Below the pieces are notes generated by a model, which saw only the letters and a list, made by a program, of their open reading frames with translations, did no database searches and was not told the origin of the DNA. Of a stretch of 13,694 nucleotides of DNA, positions 1 through 8,249 are shown one piece after another (the stretch's first letter is position 1; each line of letters begins with the position of its first letter). Source of the DNA: Eimeria necatrix (Eukaryota; Apicomplexa; Conoidasida; Eucoccidiorida; Eimeriidae); contig NW_013654773.1 of NCBI RefSeq assembly GCF_000499385.1, positions 1 to 13,694 of the forward strand, in the 5' to 3' direction. A program made the translations under genes and the position numbers.

Positions 1-2
1 TG

Positions 3-99
3 CACCTAAAGTACAACCCAACCGAAGGCTGCTTTGGTGTGTTGTACTACAGAGAATATAAGCGCTGCAAGCTGCGCATGAAGGACGAGTGGCTTTATC
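3..99 (+). CDS. candidate partial exon, unknown protein
   Basis: The frame is open from the window edge, so the 5' part is missing. Over its first 33 codons, third positions are about two-thirds G/C, against roughly 45% at first and 33% at second positions, which is the usual pattern of a coding exon. The peptide is rich in Tyr, Lys, Arg and Cys and contains the stretch GVLYYREYKRC. The bias falls to about 43% after base 100, although the frame stays open to a TGA at 255-257. I therefore place a possible donor (GTGTTC) at 100, with the exon ending one base into a codon. The donor is weak. The alternative is that the frame runs to 257 and encodes a C-terminus. I do not recognise the protein family. 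The phase matches the candidate exon at 2632. Confidence 0.3.
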
Positions 100-487
100 G
101 TGTTCGCTTCCTTGTTGTACCAGTTTGTGCGCCTGCTACACATATGCAATCTTCCGGTGGCACCGCTATGTACTGTCAGATGTTTGCCAAATGTTTCTAT
201 AGTCTACAGCAAAACTGCTTTAAGCGGCGCTCACTGATTCTGTTTATTTGGGATTGACATGAAGCACAAACTGAGAACCGCAGCAGGTATAACTGCTACC
301 GAGCTGGATTCCAAACTATTCGCGCATAATTTTGAGGTGCCCACGCATCTCTATCAATTTGCTTTGGTTTGAATAAAAGCCCATGCGGAAGTAATCCTGT
401 TACCGAAATGCAGTAAGTAGAAACGCCAGTTTGTCTCTTCTTTCGATGAGACGGCAAATAGGGAACAAGGCTGCGTGCCTAATTAGA

Positions 488-950
488 TGGTGCGCTGAAG
501 CGACAGATCCTCATGGCTGATGAAAAGAAAATAGAGTACAGTGCTGCACTGGTGGTTCTGGCACATAATGGTGCAAGCACCTGGAGGCCAAGGCCGAACT
601 TGTAGAGTTTACGTGCGGGGATACTGAAAACTGGGCACTAGAATGTACGTGGTGAAGCGAGTTCGCGTATTTGAGGACTTGCATTCTTACAACTGCATCT
701 TGCATAGAGCGATTCCCCTGCTGCGAGAGATCATAATGGCCGATGATACGAAAACGAAGTACTGTGCTATACTGGTGGTTACGGCACGCAATAGTGCAGA
801 CGCTTGAATCTCAAGGTTGAACATGTCGAGTTTGAGCGCGTGGATACCGGAAAATTGGGCATTAGACTGTGCGTAGCGAAGCAAGTTAGTGCATTCGAGT
901 AGTAGCATTATGACGTCTTGCATACGGCGATTTCCGTGCTTCGCTGAAAT
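488..950. repeat. diverged tandem repeat, about 218 bp unit, two copies plus a remnant
   Basis: Copy 1 (about 488-705) and copy 2 (about 706-923) align along their whole length at roughly 70% identity by eye, with small gaps. Shared anchors are AGATC..ATGG..GATG (505 and 728), CTGGTGGTT, GAGTTT, GGATAC and the terminal TCTTGCAT (698-705 and 916-923). A third unit starts at 924 with a decayed match to the first 25-30 bases of copy 2 and then loses similarity. Substitutions between the copies are spread over all three codon positions of the short ATG frames at 513 and 737. The array therefore looks like neutrally decaying non-coding sequence rather than repeated protein modules. Both copies also carry similar minus-strand frames beginning MQD, which simply follow from the duplication. 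Confidence 0.8.
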
Positions 951-1311
951 TACGTTAGTGCGCTCTGCAGATCAACAGCATGGTGCAGCCTTGTCTAATT
1001 ATTGTGTAGGAAACAATTGTGCTAATGATTGGTTTTCTCCCAAGGATTGCCTTTGCGATGGCTCGACCAACTTGTTCTGGCCCATTTTACAGCCATGGGT
1101 TGGATATCTAGCTAGTATGTTAGGCAATCAAGCGCCGCAATGAAACAGCCCCGACCGACAACCGCTCGTAGCAAAGGTGCGTATCGTTTCATCCGTGCCT
1201 GCAGGCAACTCATGAGAGTTAATTTGGTGCTCCTGGCTGCTACTTAATGTTGGGATTTCTGATAATCAAATATTGGGTGATCCTAATATCGCTCACGTGG
1301 TCACAATGACG
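951..1311. other. no convincing gene; one short open frame
   Basis: A + strand frame is open up to a TGA at 1141-1143 and encodes a Cys/Trp-containing peptide (four Cys within about 20 residues, then a Trp- and Pro-rich part). An acceptor-like CTCTGCAG ends at 970. Codon-position G/C content shows no coding bias, so I do not call it a gene. The remainder up to 1311 holds nothing I can interpret. Confidence 0.3.
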
Positions 1312-1578
1312 TTAGTCAGTCTTACAATGTTTTACCCACATTAATTGGCGCTCCTGTGCAATGAGCAGGGCCTTTGTTTTTGTTTTAGCTGTTTCCGCCG
1401 TGGTGTTGCTTAACCCACCATCCAGTTGTTCGGTCGGGATTTGCGTGTATTTTCTTCGTCGCCTTTTCAACAAAAAATTGTAAATCTCTAGCTCTATGTC
1501 ACTTGACAAGATATGCCTGTTCGGCTGCAATATCACTGCACAAGCCCTAATCGCTGCCTGCTTCAAGAAAGACCACAT
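1312..1578 (-). CDS. candidate small basic protein, 88 aa
   Basis: This is an unspliced ATG frame of 88 codons ending in TAA. The N-terminal third is mildly hydrophobic, the middle has a run of four Arg followed by Lys, and the C-terminal third is Thr/Lys/Ala-rich and likely helical. Third-position G/C is about 52% against 41-42% at positions one and two, and first positions are 61% purine. Both are weak coding signs. It overlaps, on the opposite strand, a possible two-exon + gene (1361-1735), so at most one of the two is likely real. No family is recognised, and a chance open frame is fully possible at this length. Confidence 0.18.
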   Translation of the reverse strand: MWSFLKQAAIRACAVILQPNRHILSSDIELEIYNFLLKRRRRKYTQIPTEQLDGGLSNTTAETAKTKTKALLIAQERQLMWVKHCKTD

Positions 1579-1735
1579 TCTGGACAGCGCTGTAAGCCGT
1601 TCGCTACCCAAAATGAAATCAGTCGTCTATAATCGTTCTGTTGCAGTACGTGCGCCTATGCACACATTCATAAACTTTCATTGTAGCACAATAATATGCT
1701 CTTTAGCTGAAATGATCAGAAGTAATTGCTGCTAG
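1361..1735 (+). CDS. candidate two-exon secreted protein, about 88 aa
   Basis: Exon 1 (1361-1479) starts with ATG and encodes a signal-peptide-like N-terminus: Met-Ser-Arg, then about 15 hydrophobic residues, then a Pro-Pro-Ser-Ser-Cys-Ser cleavage-like region. It could splice at a GTAAAT donor (1480) to an acceptor CTGGACAG ending at 1587. The 108-base intron preserves the frame (phase 2). Exon 2 (1588-1735) is Ser/Arg-rich, then Cys-containing, and ends with TAG. Support is only the signal-like start and the frame-compatible splice sites. The acceptor lacks a strong pyrimidine tract. A minus-strand frame competes for the same bases. No function is proposed. Confidence 0.17.
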
Positions 1736-1905
1736 TCATGCACGTGATTCCGTCACCACGCCAGGGAAGTCTCCAATGTTTCGTTTACGCTAACGGTCCA
1801 GCCTAAGCCAGAATTGTGCATGGCGTGTTACCTCAGTGACAGGCCCTGCCTGCTGTTTTGGGATTAATTCGTAAATATTCCGCACGTGTACTTGCTTTGA
1901 ACAAA

Positions 1906-2122
1906 ATGGCAACGGTAGCCTGCATTCGATGCACGCCAGACGAATGGGGAAAGTATGTTGTGCTTGTACATAGCTAGTAAGCACTGACAAAGGAGAGTTT
2001 TGCGCATAGATGACATCTTATGAGCATGCCTCCGTGTCAGCAGAACGTTCAAACTTGCGACTTTAAGCGGCACCGAGCAGTCGAACAGGGAAAAGCAGCG
2101 TCAAACAATGGGCGTGCAATGA
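1906..2122 (+). CDS. candidate two-exon small protein, about 42 aa
   Basis: The ATG at 1906 sits in the context ACAAAATGGCA, which resembles the start context common in Toxoplasma-like parasites. Exon 1 (1906-1952) encodes about 15 residues with two Cys. A good donor, AAA|GTATGT, begins at 1953. Acceptors TGTCAG (2040) or the next CAG (2043) both keep the frame in phase 2. Exon 2 then reads a polar Lys/Arg/Gln/Glu-rich tail to TGA at 2120-2122. The product would be unusually short, so it may continue through further exons or be a chance match. I recognise no family. Confidence 0.18.
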
Positions 2123-2512
2123 GGCGCTAATATCTTCCAATGTGACCAAGTAGCGTAAAGCAATGCTGTGCGAACATGTCTGCAGGCTTTCCTACCGTCT
2201 ACATACAGTCAGAAACATTACGCTTGAGCTGATCTTTCATCACGGTTACATCACTTTCTCGTTTGTAGGGCTTATTATTCCATGCCAACCACAATGTGGG
2301 TTCAGATCATTTTTGGTTGCAAGATCTTGTAGGGCTGCTCTTCGGATCTGTTAGAGCTATTGTTGATTCCCGCAGCTTCTTCGCACTTTCGTGCTTTTAT
2401 CAATTTCAACAGTTTTGCACATAATGCAGATGCGTTGGAAAAAGTGCTTCGTCGGCACAGGTGAACAGTACTATAGCATGAGCGTTTTACATATCGATAT
2501 TAGCTCATATTC
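2123..2512. other. no supported gene
   Basis: Only short open frames occur here. The longest, a 63-codon + frame from 2163, has no clear codon bias. I see no repeat, RNA gene or mobile element. Confidence 0.4.
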
Positions 2513-2631
2513 GTGTTATGTACACCTTTTATTAGCCGCATGTATCAACACGCAGGAGACGTGAGTTTACTTGACTCAGCAAAAGAAATTCGTTTGCAAC
2601 AGCGGGATTCTTTTTTCGTGGTAATCAACAG

Positions 2632-2759
2632 ACTTCAACTGGACTCAAATACGACTGCAGCCGCAGCAAGTGAGCTTTCATCCGAGCAGACGGCTTGGGC
2701 GTTGGGAGGAGCAATGGATGCCATTGGCTACGGATATGCTAAGACCACTACTTGCAGAG
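2632..2759 (+). CDS. candidate internal exon, unknown protein
   Basis: The acceptor is pyrimidine-rich (CTTTTTTCGTGG...CAACAG, ending at 2631) and the donor GCAGAG|GTATTA follows at 2760. Between them one frame is open and encodes a hydrophilic, Gln/Arg/Trp-rich peptide, beginning FNWTQIRLQPQQ and ending MLRPLLAE. G/C by codon position is about 62/45/52%, the ordering seen in many real genes. The exon would begin in phase 1 and end in phase 0, compatible with candidates at 3-99 and 3089. A rival reading in another frame is one ATG frame, 2540-2902 (120 aa), open straight through the donor; its position bias is weaker. The protein family is not recognised. Confidence 0.28.
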
Positions 2760-3088
2760 GTATTATCGTATTTACGATTACTGTTGGGCGTTGTATCTTG
2801 GTAGAGTATGGTTGTTTTGTGGCGCCATCATTACGCGCTGCAGATGACGTATACCACAGTAGCAGTGTCAAATTTTATTCTCAACAGGTTTTGAACTGCT
2901 AACCTGACCACGGCGCCGTTTTACTCCTTACAAAAATGCCAAGCTTGTTTGCTTATGATAAGATATTAATCTCTGAGGGAGAATGAGTCGAGGAGTTCTT
3001 GCAGTGTGTTTAATTCGACAGGTTGAACGCCTGTACGATTTATGCTATCGTCAGCTCCTTACGTTTAGATCAATCTTACGGTCTTTAG

Positions 3089-3143
3089 TGTTGGCTGGAA
3101 AACCTGGAAATGAGCGTTATCGGCAGCAGATTGGTCGGCAAGG
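3089..3143 (+). CDS. candidate short internal exon
   Basis: A strong acceptor-like stretch (CTTACGGTCTTTAG, ending at 3088) is followed by 18 codons in which 13 third positions are G or C. First positions are about 44% and second about 39% G/C. The peptide starts CWLENLEMS. A possible donor, AAGG|GTAGCC, lies at 3144; CAA|GTTTCT at 3152 is an alternative. The start phase (0) fits the end of the 2632-2759 candidate. The segment is very short, so this is weak on its own. Confidence 0.2.
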
Positions 3144-3151
3144 GTAGCCAA

Positions 3152-3740
3152 GTTTCTGTCGCGCAGTGACGAGCAACAGTCTCCGCGAAAGAGTCCAGTG
3201 TCAGGAATCAGCTGTGGTAACCAGACGGTCCGTTGAAGCATGCGAGCGGTGCACCGCATCTTGTTGCAGCACGCACGTGGGTAACTGGCTCAAGACGATT
3301 ATATGTTTAGAACGGTGTGCAAATAGGATCTTGCGATGCAGAGTGTGTAATTTCTAATAGTCGTTCTGCAGCATTTACCTGCTGGTGCACAGACAGCAGA
3401 GTTGTTTCGCAGCAAGTCCCAAACACTTTTTTTGAAGTGCGCTCACAATGGTTTCGCAGCCATTACATTCGTTAGCAGGCTAAGAAAGTGATCATACAAT
3501 TAGCATACTGTCAAAACGTATTGTGCATGACATTAGACTATCATGGCGCGTGATGCTGGTGCATTTACTCTCAAGACTCCTGATATCTGCCAGAGCTGTG
3601 CACTTCTGTGGAACAGCCTTATTACTGACACGAAGGGAAACGCTTAACCAGTAAAGCATCCCTGATGCAGTGCGGTTTATGACCTTTGCTCCTCTCTTGT
3701 TGTGTTTCTAGGTTTTTCGTTAAGACATTAGTCGTGCAGC
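3152..3740. other. no supported gene; possible intron or spacer
   Basis: Several 30-60 codon frames overlap here on both strands without consistent codon bias. A 10-base word GTTTCGCAGC occurs twice, about 44 bases apart near 3400-3460. A very good acceptor-like tract (CTCTCTTGTTGTGTTTCTAG) ends at 3711. In one frame it opens a peptide that runs about 30 codons to a TGA at 3803-3805. Confidence 0.35.
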
Positions 3741-4553
3741 ATGGCGAGTCAGCTAGCTTTGCGGGCAGCTTTTACTACATTGCACTCAAAAGAACGGCAG
3801 CATGACCGTAAGTGCATACAGCATGCTCTGCGCCCTTTTCGTGGGACTCCAAAACGTCGACAATAACTCGCGCGCTCATAGCTCTTTTGATGTGTTACAG
3901 AGATCGAACACATTCCTCGATCTTGTAGATGTGCCCGAGATTCAGCTGCGCGCAAGCTTTATAAGCGCAGAGCACCAGCATGCTGCAAGGTATTTGCTGG
4001 GAAGCTGTGCATTCTCTTTGAAAACGCTGTTTTGCTATATGCTATGGATCTTATTTGTTCTGGTGGGTAGGTGACGAAATTTTGCGTGTACAGAACCTAC
4101 AGCTGCGGCGCATTTTTCGAATATCGGTATATACAGCTAAAACGTGTTGCCGGAGGGAACATATCGCAGGCACCTGTAGAGTTTCTTCGCGTGAAGTGGG
4201 ATATAGTTAAAGGCTTTGTTTACGTCAATTTGACAGCGTGGGGTTTGTGGCTATGCGCTACACGGCCCATCGCCTTCCGAATCCTCTATAAAAAAGTGAG
4301 TTCTACCTACGAGTTTGTGTAAGAGTGGTACTCGAGGACGCATAGAAATGGTTGCCATAAAAAGTGAGGTTGTGTCGACGCCTTTGTCTAGGAGCGGTAC
4401 TTGGGGATGTTTAGAAATGCCACAGTAAGCAGAGGAGTACTTATGTTCTCCATGCGGCCCCAGAACTTCGTGGCAATGATTCCGAAAATTGCGGACGCTA
4501 GCTGCGCGCCGTTTTCTTTCATTTTTAGTAATGCAGTGCAAGCATCCAGATGA
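3741..4553 (+). CDS. candidate four-exon small membrane protein, about 147 aa
   Basis: Proposed exons are 3741-3807, 3901-3989, 4170-4295 and 4392-4553. The start is GCAGCATGGCG. The splice sites are C|GTAAGT with TGTGTTACAG, AAG|GTATTT with ATATCGCAG, and AAA|GTGAGT with TTTGTCTAG. Phases are 1, 0 and 0, and introns are 93, 180 and 96 bases. The product would have a basic, Arg/Lys/Cys-rich N-terminal half, a hydrophobic segment with four Trp around exon 3, and a C-terminal part ending at TGA 4551-4553. Exon 3 could instead start at 4094 or 4137. Codon-position bias is nearly flat except in the second half of exon 3. Exon 4 contains a second good donor (ACA|GTAAGC, 4425), so the 3' end is uncertain. 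No homologue is recognised, and the chain could be fortuitous. Confidence 0.22.
4282..4419. repeat. 69-bp tandem duplication across an exon-intron boundary
   Basis: Copy A (about 4282-4350) and copy B (about 4351-4419) share AAAAAGTGAG (4291-4300 and 4359-4368), a TTTGT..AGAG/GGAG core, GGTACT and TAGAAATG (4343-4350 and 4412-4419). The offset is 68-69 bases. Identity is roughly 60-65%, strongest in the last 40 bases. The unit length is a multiple of three. On the minus strand an open frame carries it as two 23-residue repeats sharing the core VPLL. In the + gene model the donor used lies in copy A and the acceptor in copy B. Confidence 0.65.
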
Positions 4554-4720
4554 ATGACAGACTAAATTTCACTGAGGCACAATATAGCAGTTCCGACTTG
4601 TTGCCAGGGAGTGCGACAATAGTGCTAAGAGCAGCTCTGCCTGAATTTAAGAATTCGAGTGACTTCTTGCAGGCTCGATTGGCGTTTGCAGCTTGGTTGC
4701 GTCAAAATAATGATTCATAG
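4550..4720 (+). CDS. candidate small ORF, 56 aa, or terminal exon
   Basis: This ATG frame of 56 codons ends at TAG. It is preceded by a very pyrimidine-rich acceptor-like region (GTTTTCTTTCATTTTTAG, then GCAG ending at 4536), so it might be the last exon of a longer transcript entering in phase 2 at 4537. The peptide is balanced and helix-like in its second half (Leu/Ala/Phe-rich, ending RQNNDS). G/C by codon position shows no bias (about 50/47/36%), which argues against coding. It overlaps the end of the 3741-4553 model by four bases in a different frame. Confidence 0.18.
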   Translation: MNDRLNFTEAQYSSSDLLPGSATIVLRAALPEFKNSSDFLQARLAFAAWLRQNNDS

Positions 4721-5373
4721 TAGGCTGTTTCATGCAAACGACAGCAGTCAGAAGCAGCGCTGTCTATCTCTACTTTCTGTTTTGGTCTGTAAACATGAAG
4801 GCGCTATGAAATGTTCACATTGCGGACGGTTATGATGCCCCTGTCTTTTTCCTACTCGTGTCATTGGCGCGGATACTTTCCGCGCGTATGCGCTTGAAAC
4901 ATTTCCTAGGGAATTTTTACGGAATCCATGGCTAGGGATACGGCCACTAAGATTTTCATTGCATGAAGCTTGTGCGGTTTAATGCCAAATGCATTCGTCG
5001 ACTTTTTTTGTTATTTATTGTGCTGATAGACAGACTTCCCTAAAAGGCAAAGAATGGCCGTGGCGTGTTGCTTTGCCGCGCACAGCGAGACGCTGCATCT
5101 TTAAGTGGCTTTATATTCGTGCACACTATTGTCATATATCAGGAGGATATGTTTTGTTCAATAAATTGAAGCAAGGAACAGAGGCTTCTCATTGAACCTT
5201 TTGCAGATTCGGCGAATGCATATGGCCCTGGATTTGAAAACAACGTTTTTGCTGTTTCACATTAAAGTGAGCCTGATTTAGCTGTTTTCGAACAGAACAT
5301 CGCATTGTTGCGTATGCTGTCCATTTTAAGACTGGCCCAGTGCATACTCCCTCGGGCCACAAAGAACGCTGGA
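4721..5373. other. no supported gene
   Basis: No frame of interest lies here. A 68-codon + frame (4989-5195) lacks codon bias and ends just after an AATAAA at 5160-5165, which could be a polyadenylation-type signal but is expected by chance in such sequence. Confidence 0.4.
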
Positions 5374-5601
5374 TCAGTAAAAGGGGGACCTGTACATTTT
5401 AAGATGTGTGCTTAGAGGCTTGAGTTTGTAACTGTTCCAAAATTTCTCGAACATCCAAATTAGTGAGGCATACCACCCCATAGACACGCTACGTGACACT
5501 TGGCGAATCATTTGGAGCATTTCTGAGGATCTCATTAAACGAGAAAGCGTGTTGTCGTTCTCGATGGAAATTGAGACATTTCGCGTAACGCCGCAGCTCA
5601 T
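5374..5601 (-). CDS. candidate Met-rich small protein, 75 aa (competes with + exon)
   Basis: An ATG frame of 75 codons ends in TGA. Counting 11 open codons upstream, third positions are about 60% G/C against 40-41% at the other two, one of the clearest codon-position contrasts in the window. The peptide has nine Met, a Ser/Arg/Met-rich central part and a Trp/Tyr/Phe-rich segment before a basic C-terminus. The same three-base rhythm also favours a + strand reading of the same bases (5484-5641). Periodicity therefore supports coding here but does not settle the strand. No family is recognised. Confidence 0.22.
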   Translation of the reverse strand: MSCGVTRNVSISIENDNTLSRLMRSSEMLQMIRQVSRSVSMGWYASLIWMFEKFWNSYKLKPLSTHLKMYRSPFY

Positions 5602-5641
5602 GCGCCGCAGCAGAGGCAGCTTCTGCAGGCTCAAACTGCAA
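5484..5641 (+). CDS. candidate internal exon, unknown protein
   Basis: A + frame is open from 5432 to 5662. Across it third positions are about 61% G/C versus 44% and 40%, and the bias stops near base 5641, where CAA|GTTACT could be a donor (phase 0). Possible acceptors are AAATTAG (5463) and CCCCATAG (5483); the latter gives phase 1, matching the 3089-3143 candidate. The peptide is charged and amphipathic, containing RDTWRIIWSISEDLI and ending CRLKLQ. The donor is weak, and a minus-strand frame is open over the same stretch. I do not recognise the family. Confidence 0.28.
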
Positions 5642-7048
5642 GTTACTTTACTAATCTGTTAATGTAACTTAATCAGTGCATAAAAATGCTCCAATTCATA
5701 ACTGCGGCAATATGCCTGGAAGTCTTCAAAGCACCACTACAGGTTCAAGGGAGCTTGCTACCTGGTGAAGCTTACTCTGCAGTGCGACCATGCATTCAAT
5801 GGACGCATTGAAATGCCGCTTTTGGCGGGCAAAAACGTTCGCGCCAAGCAAAATATGCGGCTAGAATTAATTATACAGCTCCGGCCTCTCTGCACATTCA
5901 TTCATCGATGTTGTACTCTGTCAGCCTTTAGCACACGTGCTATTCAGTCTTGTGCGTACTTTATTTATTTCCGGTTTTGTAGAATCACAACTGTAGCTTC
6001 AAAAATTCTTTTCTGTGACGCTCAGGATGTGCGCTAAAGCGTCGGGTGGCATGCATGCGGATGGTATACACAAATTGTCTGCCTGAAATAGTGCGCCAGT
6101 GAAAGGCTGAGTTTTATTATTTGGATCCTCTCGTGGCAGATCCGCAAATTTCCGCGTCACACAGGAATTTTATTTTTACAGCCCTACGTATTAGCTGTCA
6201 TGAGTTCGCTATGGAATAGGATGATGGCGTTCGTAAAGGGACGCACGTGACATACAGGCATATTGTTTCATATTTCAGATCGTTAGGCGGGCGGTGTCAC
6301 AAGTACATCTGTTGGAAGCTGATTGTTTGCCGAACGAGCTATTATCCATATATGCAGTAACGACTGTGTATTTCGTGGAGTGTCAGAGTGCGCTATGAAA
6401 TTTCCCCTGGATATTTGGTGCGGCGGGGAGGCCAAAATACAATTTGCATGCCTGCTTGATAATTCTATACTCACATTGTTTCCTTATGCGTGTTTACGGC
6501 TTGCTGCAAGAAGTAAATTCACGTATCATTGTTAATTGCTTCTGTGGAAGAAAGGGTTGTTCCGCGTGGAGCATGCTTAGTGAGAAGGGAGCTATGGAGC
6601 TGTGGTATGCCATTCAGCAAAGCTGAGCATCCACCACAGGCGCAACTATGCAAAGGATGCACAGTATTATACTTGGGTACTGCCGCTTTTCAAATTTATA
6701 TCATTTGTCATGCAGGTATTTGCATTGGGCAGATATTAGAGGCCAGTACCTTTGTGTTTCGTTTCTGCGGCTACTTTGTTGTGGAAATCTTGCTCATCTG
6801 GCAAGTGCAGAAAGTGTGTTAAGTTCATAGCTTGACCAGCCGTTCGCCACTAGACGGGACACAGCACAAACTCGGAAAAGCCAAGCCTCCCACGCGACTC
6901 TCGTCGTCTTCACAAATGCATTTCCTGTTCTTTTTGCGTTTCCGGCCTAGCACCTTTTATTGCAAAGCATTATTTGGCCTTCATTCAGTATTGTTCGTGT
7001 GGCACTCATCGCGCAATCTGAGTTTGTCGAGATAATTTGTCATCTGCG
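5642..7048. other. no supported gene; hairpin and a GCATGCATGC site
   Basis: Overlapping + frames of 60-97 codons (5765-6037, 6323-6830) show no codon bias. A perfect 7-bp inverted repeat, AAGTTAC (5640-5646) and GTAACTT (5664-5670), could form a small hairpin. The double palindrome GCATGCATGC lies at 6049-6058, with further GCATGC at 6446 and 6571. Nothing else is visible. Confidence 0.4.
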
Positions 7049-7387
7049 ATGTGGCTCCTCGGATGCATCGTACACTGCTTGGAAGCGTTTATTGTGCATC
7101 TCGGGTTTCATTTTTCTTCCCATTGTACGATGCCGTCCGGAATTACGCTTGGTACCTCTGGCGGTGGAATGCTTAGCAAAAGGCCACCTCGAATTTGTTA
7201 CAACTGCTTAGAGACCTCTAAGACGCCACCAGTAGGTGCTATCCTCAACACCTATGACAGCTGTACCTTGCCTTGCCATACAACAGAGCCAATGTGTCCG
7301 TTTCGCTGCTCACACAGGTTAATATATATGAAAAGCAAAGCTGCGTCATCGAAAAGGTTGTTGAAGTGTATTGACTATTTGCGGTGA
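7049..7387 (+). CDS. candidate cysteine-paired small protein, 112 aa
   Basis: The ATG frame has 112 codons. The N-terminus (about residues 1-24) is hydrophobic and could act as a signal peptide or anchor. Six of the cysteines in the centre fall in three close pairs, CYNC, CTLPC and CPFRC, within about 40 residues; such a layout could be disulphide-bonded or metal-binding. Against it, G/C content is highest at second codon positions (over 60%) and lowest at first (about 40%), the reverse of a normal gene. I therefore think a chance frame is the more likely explanation. Confidence 0.15.
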   Translation: MWLLGCIVHCLEAFIVHLGFHFSSHCTMPSGITLGTSGGGMLSKRPPRICYNCLETSKTPPVGAILNTYDSCTLPCHTTEPMCPFRCSHRLIYMKSKAASSKRLLKCIDYLR

Positions 7388-7895
7388 GCTCGAGCAGTAT
7401 CCAGAGTTACGGTTTTTTGTGCCGTCAGGTTCAGACCAAAATTCACTGTCTTTAAATGAGAGACTACAGTTCCAAGATTGGCAACTGATTAATGCTCTGT
7501 GATGTGTTTATGCCTTATGCGCGCAGAGAGTGCGCATAAATACAGGCTGAGCTTCGCTCTTCAGCTCCCAGGCGCTTTCAAATGGGCTGCCAGACTTTGG
7601 CGGAGTTCCTGCATATTCTTGGATACAATCGAAACGCGATTAGGCTTTCTTTGCAACATTAAGGAATCAGCATACAGGTGATTGAAACGCCGCTTAGCAG
7701 TCAAGACACTCTGCTGACAAAACCTATGTTTCTTACAGCCGTGCTCATCTGCGCTGGTGGATTCAAGCAAGCAAAAATTGAGACGTCTTTGCTTACAATC
7801 TCAAACTGAAGGCTGGTATCTAATTACCCAGCGATAGTGCACGCGGTGCACTGCGTATAGAAATATTGCTTTAGAGGAGTGGCCTTTTGTCTTTG
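7388..7895. other. no supported gene
   Basis: Short overlapping frames lie on both strands (7499-7681 and 7561-7770) without codon bias. No repeats or structured elements were seen. Confidence 0.4.
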
Positions 7896-8249
7896 ATGGT
7901 ATTGCTGTCCGGTGAACAGCCTCAAGGCTTTCTTGCTGTCCGCCACTCTCCCCCGTTGCAGGCAACTAATGAGCCCAGAGGCGAACCAGTTGTGCGTCAG
8001 TTCTGTATTGTCGACACGTACGTGTATGCGGCAGCTGAGGCGCAGTGCTGCCAACACTCTGAAAATCGCAAGTGTGGTGCAAGTTCTCCTGATATGCAGC
8101 AGACACGAAATAAATTACCACAGTTTGTGTTTATGATTCTTGTGGGAATAGGCCATTTGCGTTATGCACACTCCGATCACGCGCAAAGTTTGACTCACTC
8201 GCGATATGCATCGATAAGAGCGATGAGGTCACTGGTATTCATATCTTAA
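7896..8249 (+). CDS. candidate ORF or exon, 117 aa, unknown
   Basis: The ATG frame has 117 codons and ends in TAA. Over the first 59 codons G/C by position is about 66/44/56%, the order expected for real coding sequence; the bias fades afterwards. A possible donor, CGCAA|GTGTGG, occurs where it fades, so an exon could end near codon 59. The first part is Pro/Glu/Arg-containing with a short hydrophobic start (MVLLSG). The centre has an Ala/Cys-rich patch, and the later part contains a hydrophobic stretch FVFMILVGIG. No family is recognised. The length alone is not beyond chance. Confidence 0.24.
   Translation: MVLLSGEQPQGFLAVRHSPPLQATNEPRGEPVVRQFCIVDTYVYAAAEAQCCQHSENRKCGASSPDMQQTRNKLPQFVFMILVGIGHLRYAHSDHAQSLTHSRYASIRAMRSLVFIS

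Noticed and set aside
46..60. ACAGAGA word like the conserved U6 snRNA box
   Set aside because: Flanking bases do not match U6, and the word lies inside a coding-like segment.
445..451. TGAGACG words (about 445 and 7780) as the WGAGACG promoter motif known from Toxoplasma
   Set aside because: Two copies in 13.7 kb are within chance expectation, and neither lies just upstream of a supported gene.
513..800. ATG frames in both repeat copies beginning with Met-Ala-Asp as repeated genes
   Set aside because: Substitutions between copies fall equally on all codon positions, and the frames close after 20-30 codons, so there is no sign of protein-level selection.
2540..2902. Unspliced 120-aa ATG frame as the gene at this site
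   Set aside because: Its codon-position bias is weaker than that of the other frame bounded by a good acceptor and donor (2632-2759). Frames of this length are expected by chance, so it is kept only as an alternative.
3016..3040. Hairpin ACAGG-TTGAACG-CCTGT resembling a tRNA T-arm
   Set aside because: The loop lacks the conserved TTC order, and no acceptor stem, D-arm or anticodon arm can be built around it.
4251..4541. Minus-strand frame with two 23-residue repeats as a repeat protein
   Set aside because: The repeats follow directly from the 69-bp DNA duplication, and the frame otherwise has no coding bias.
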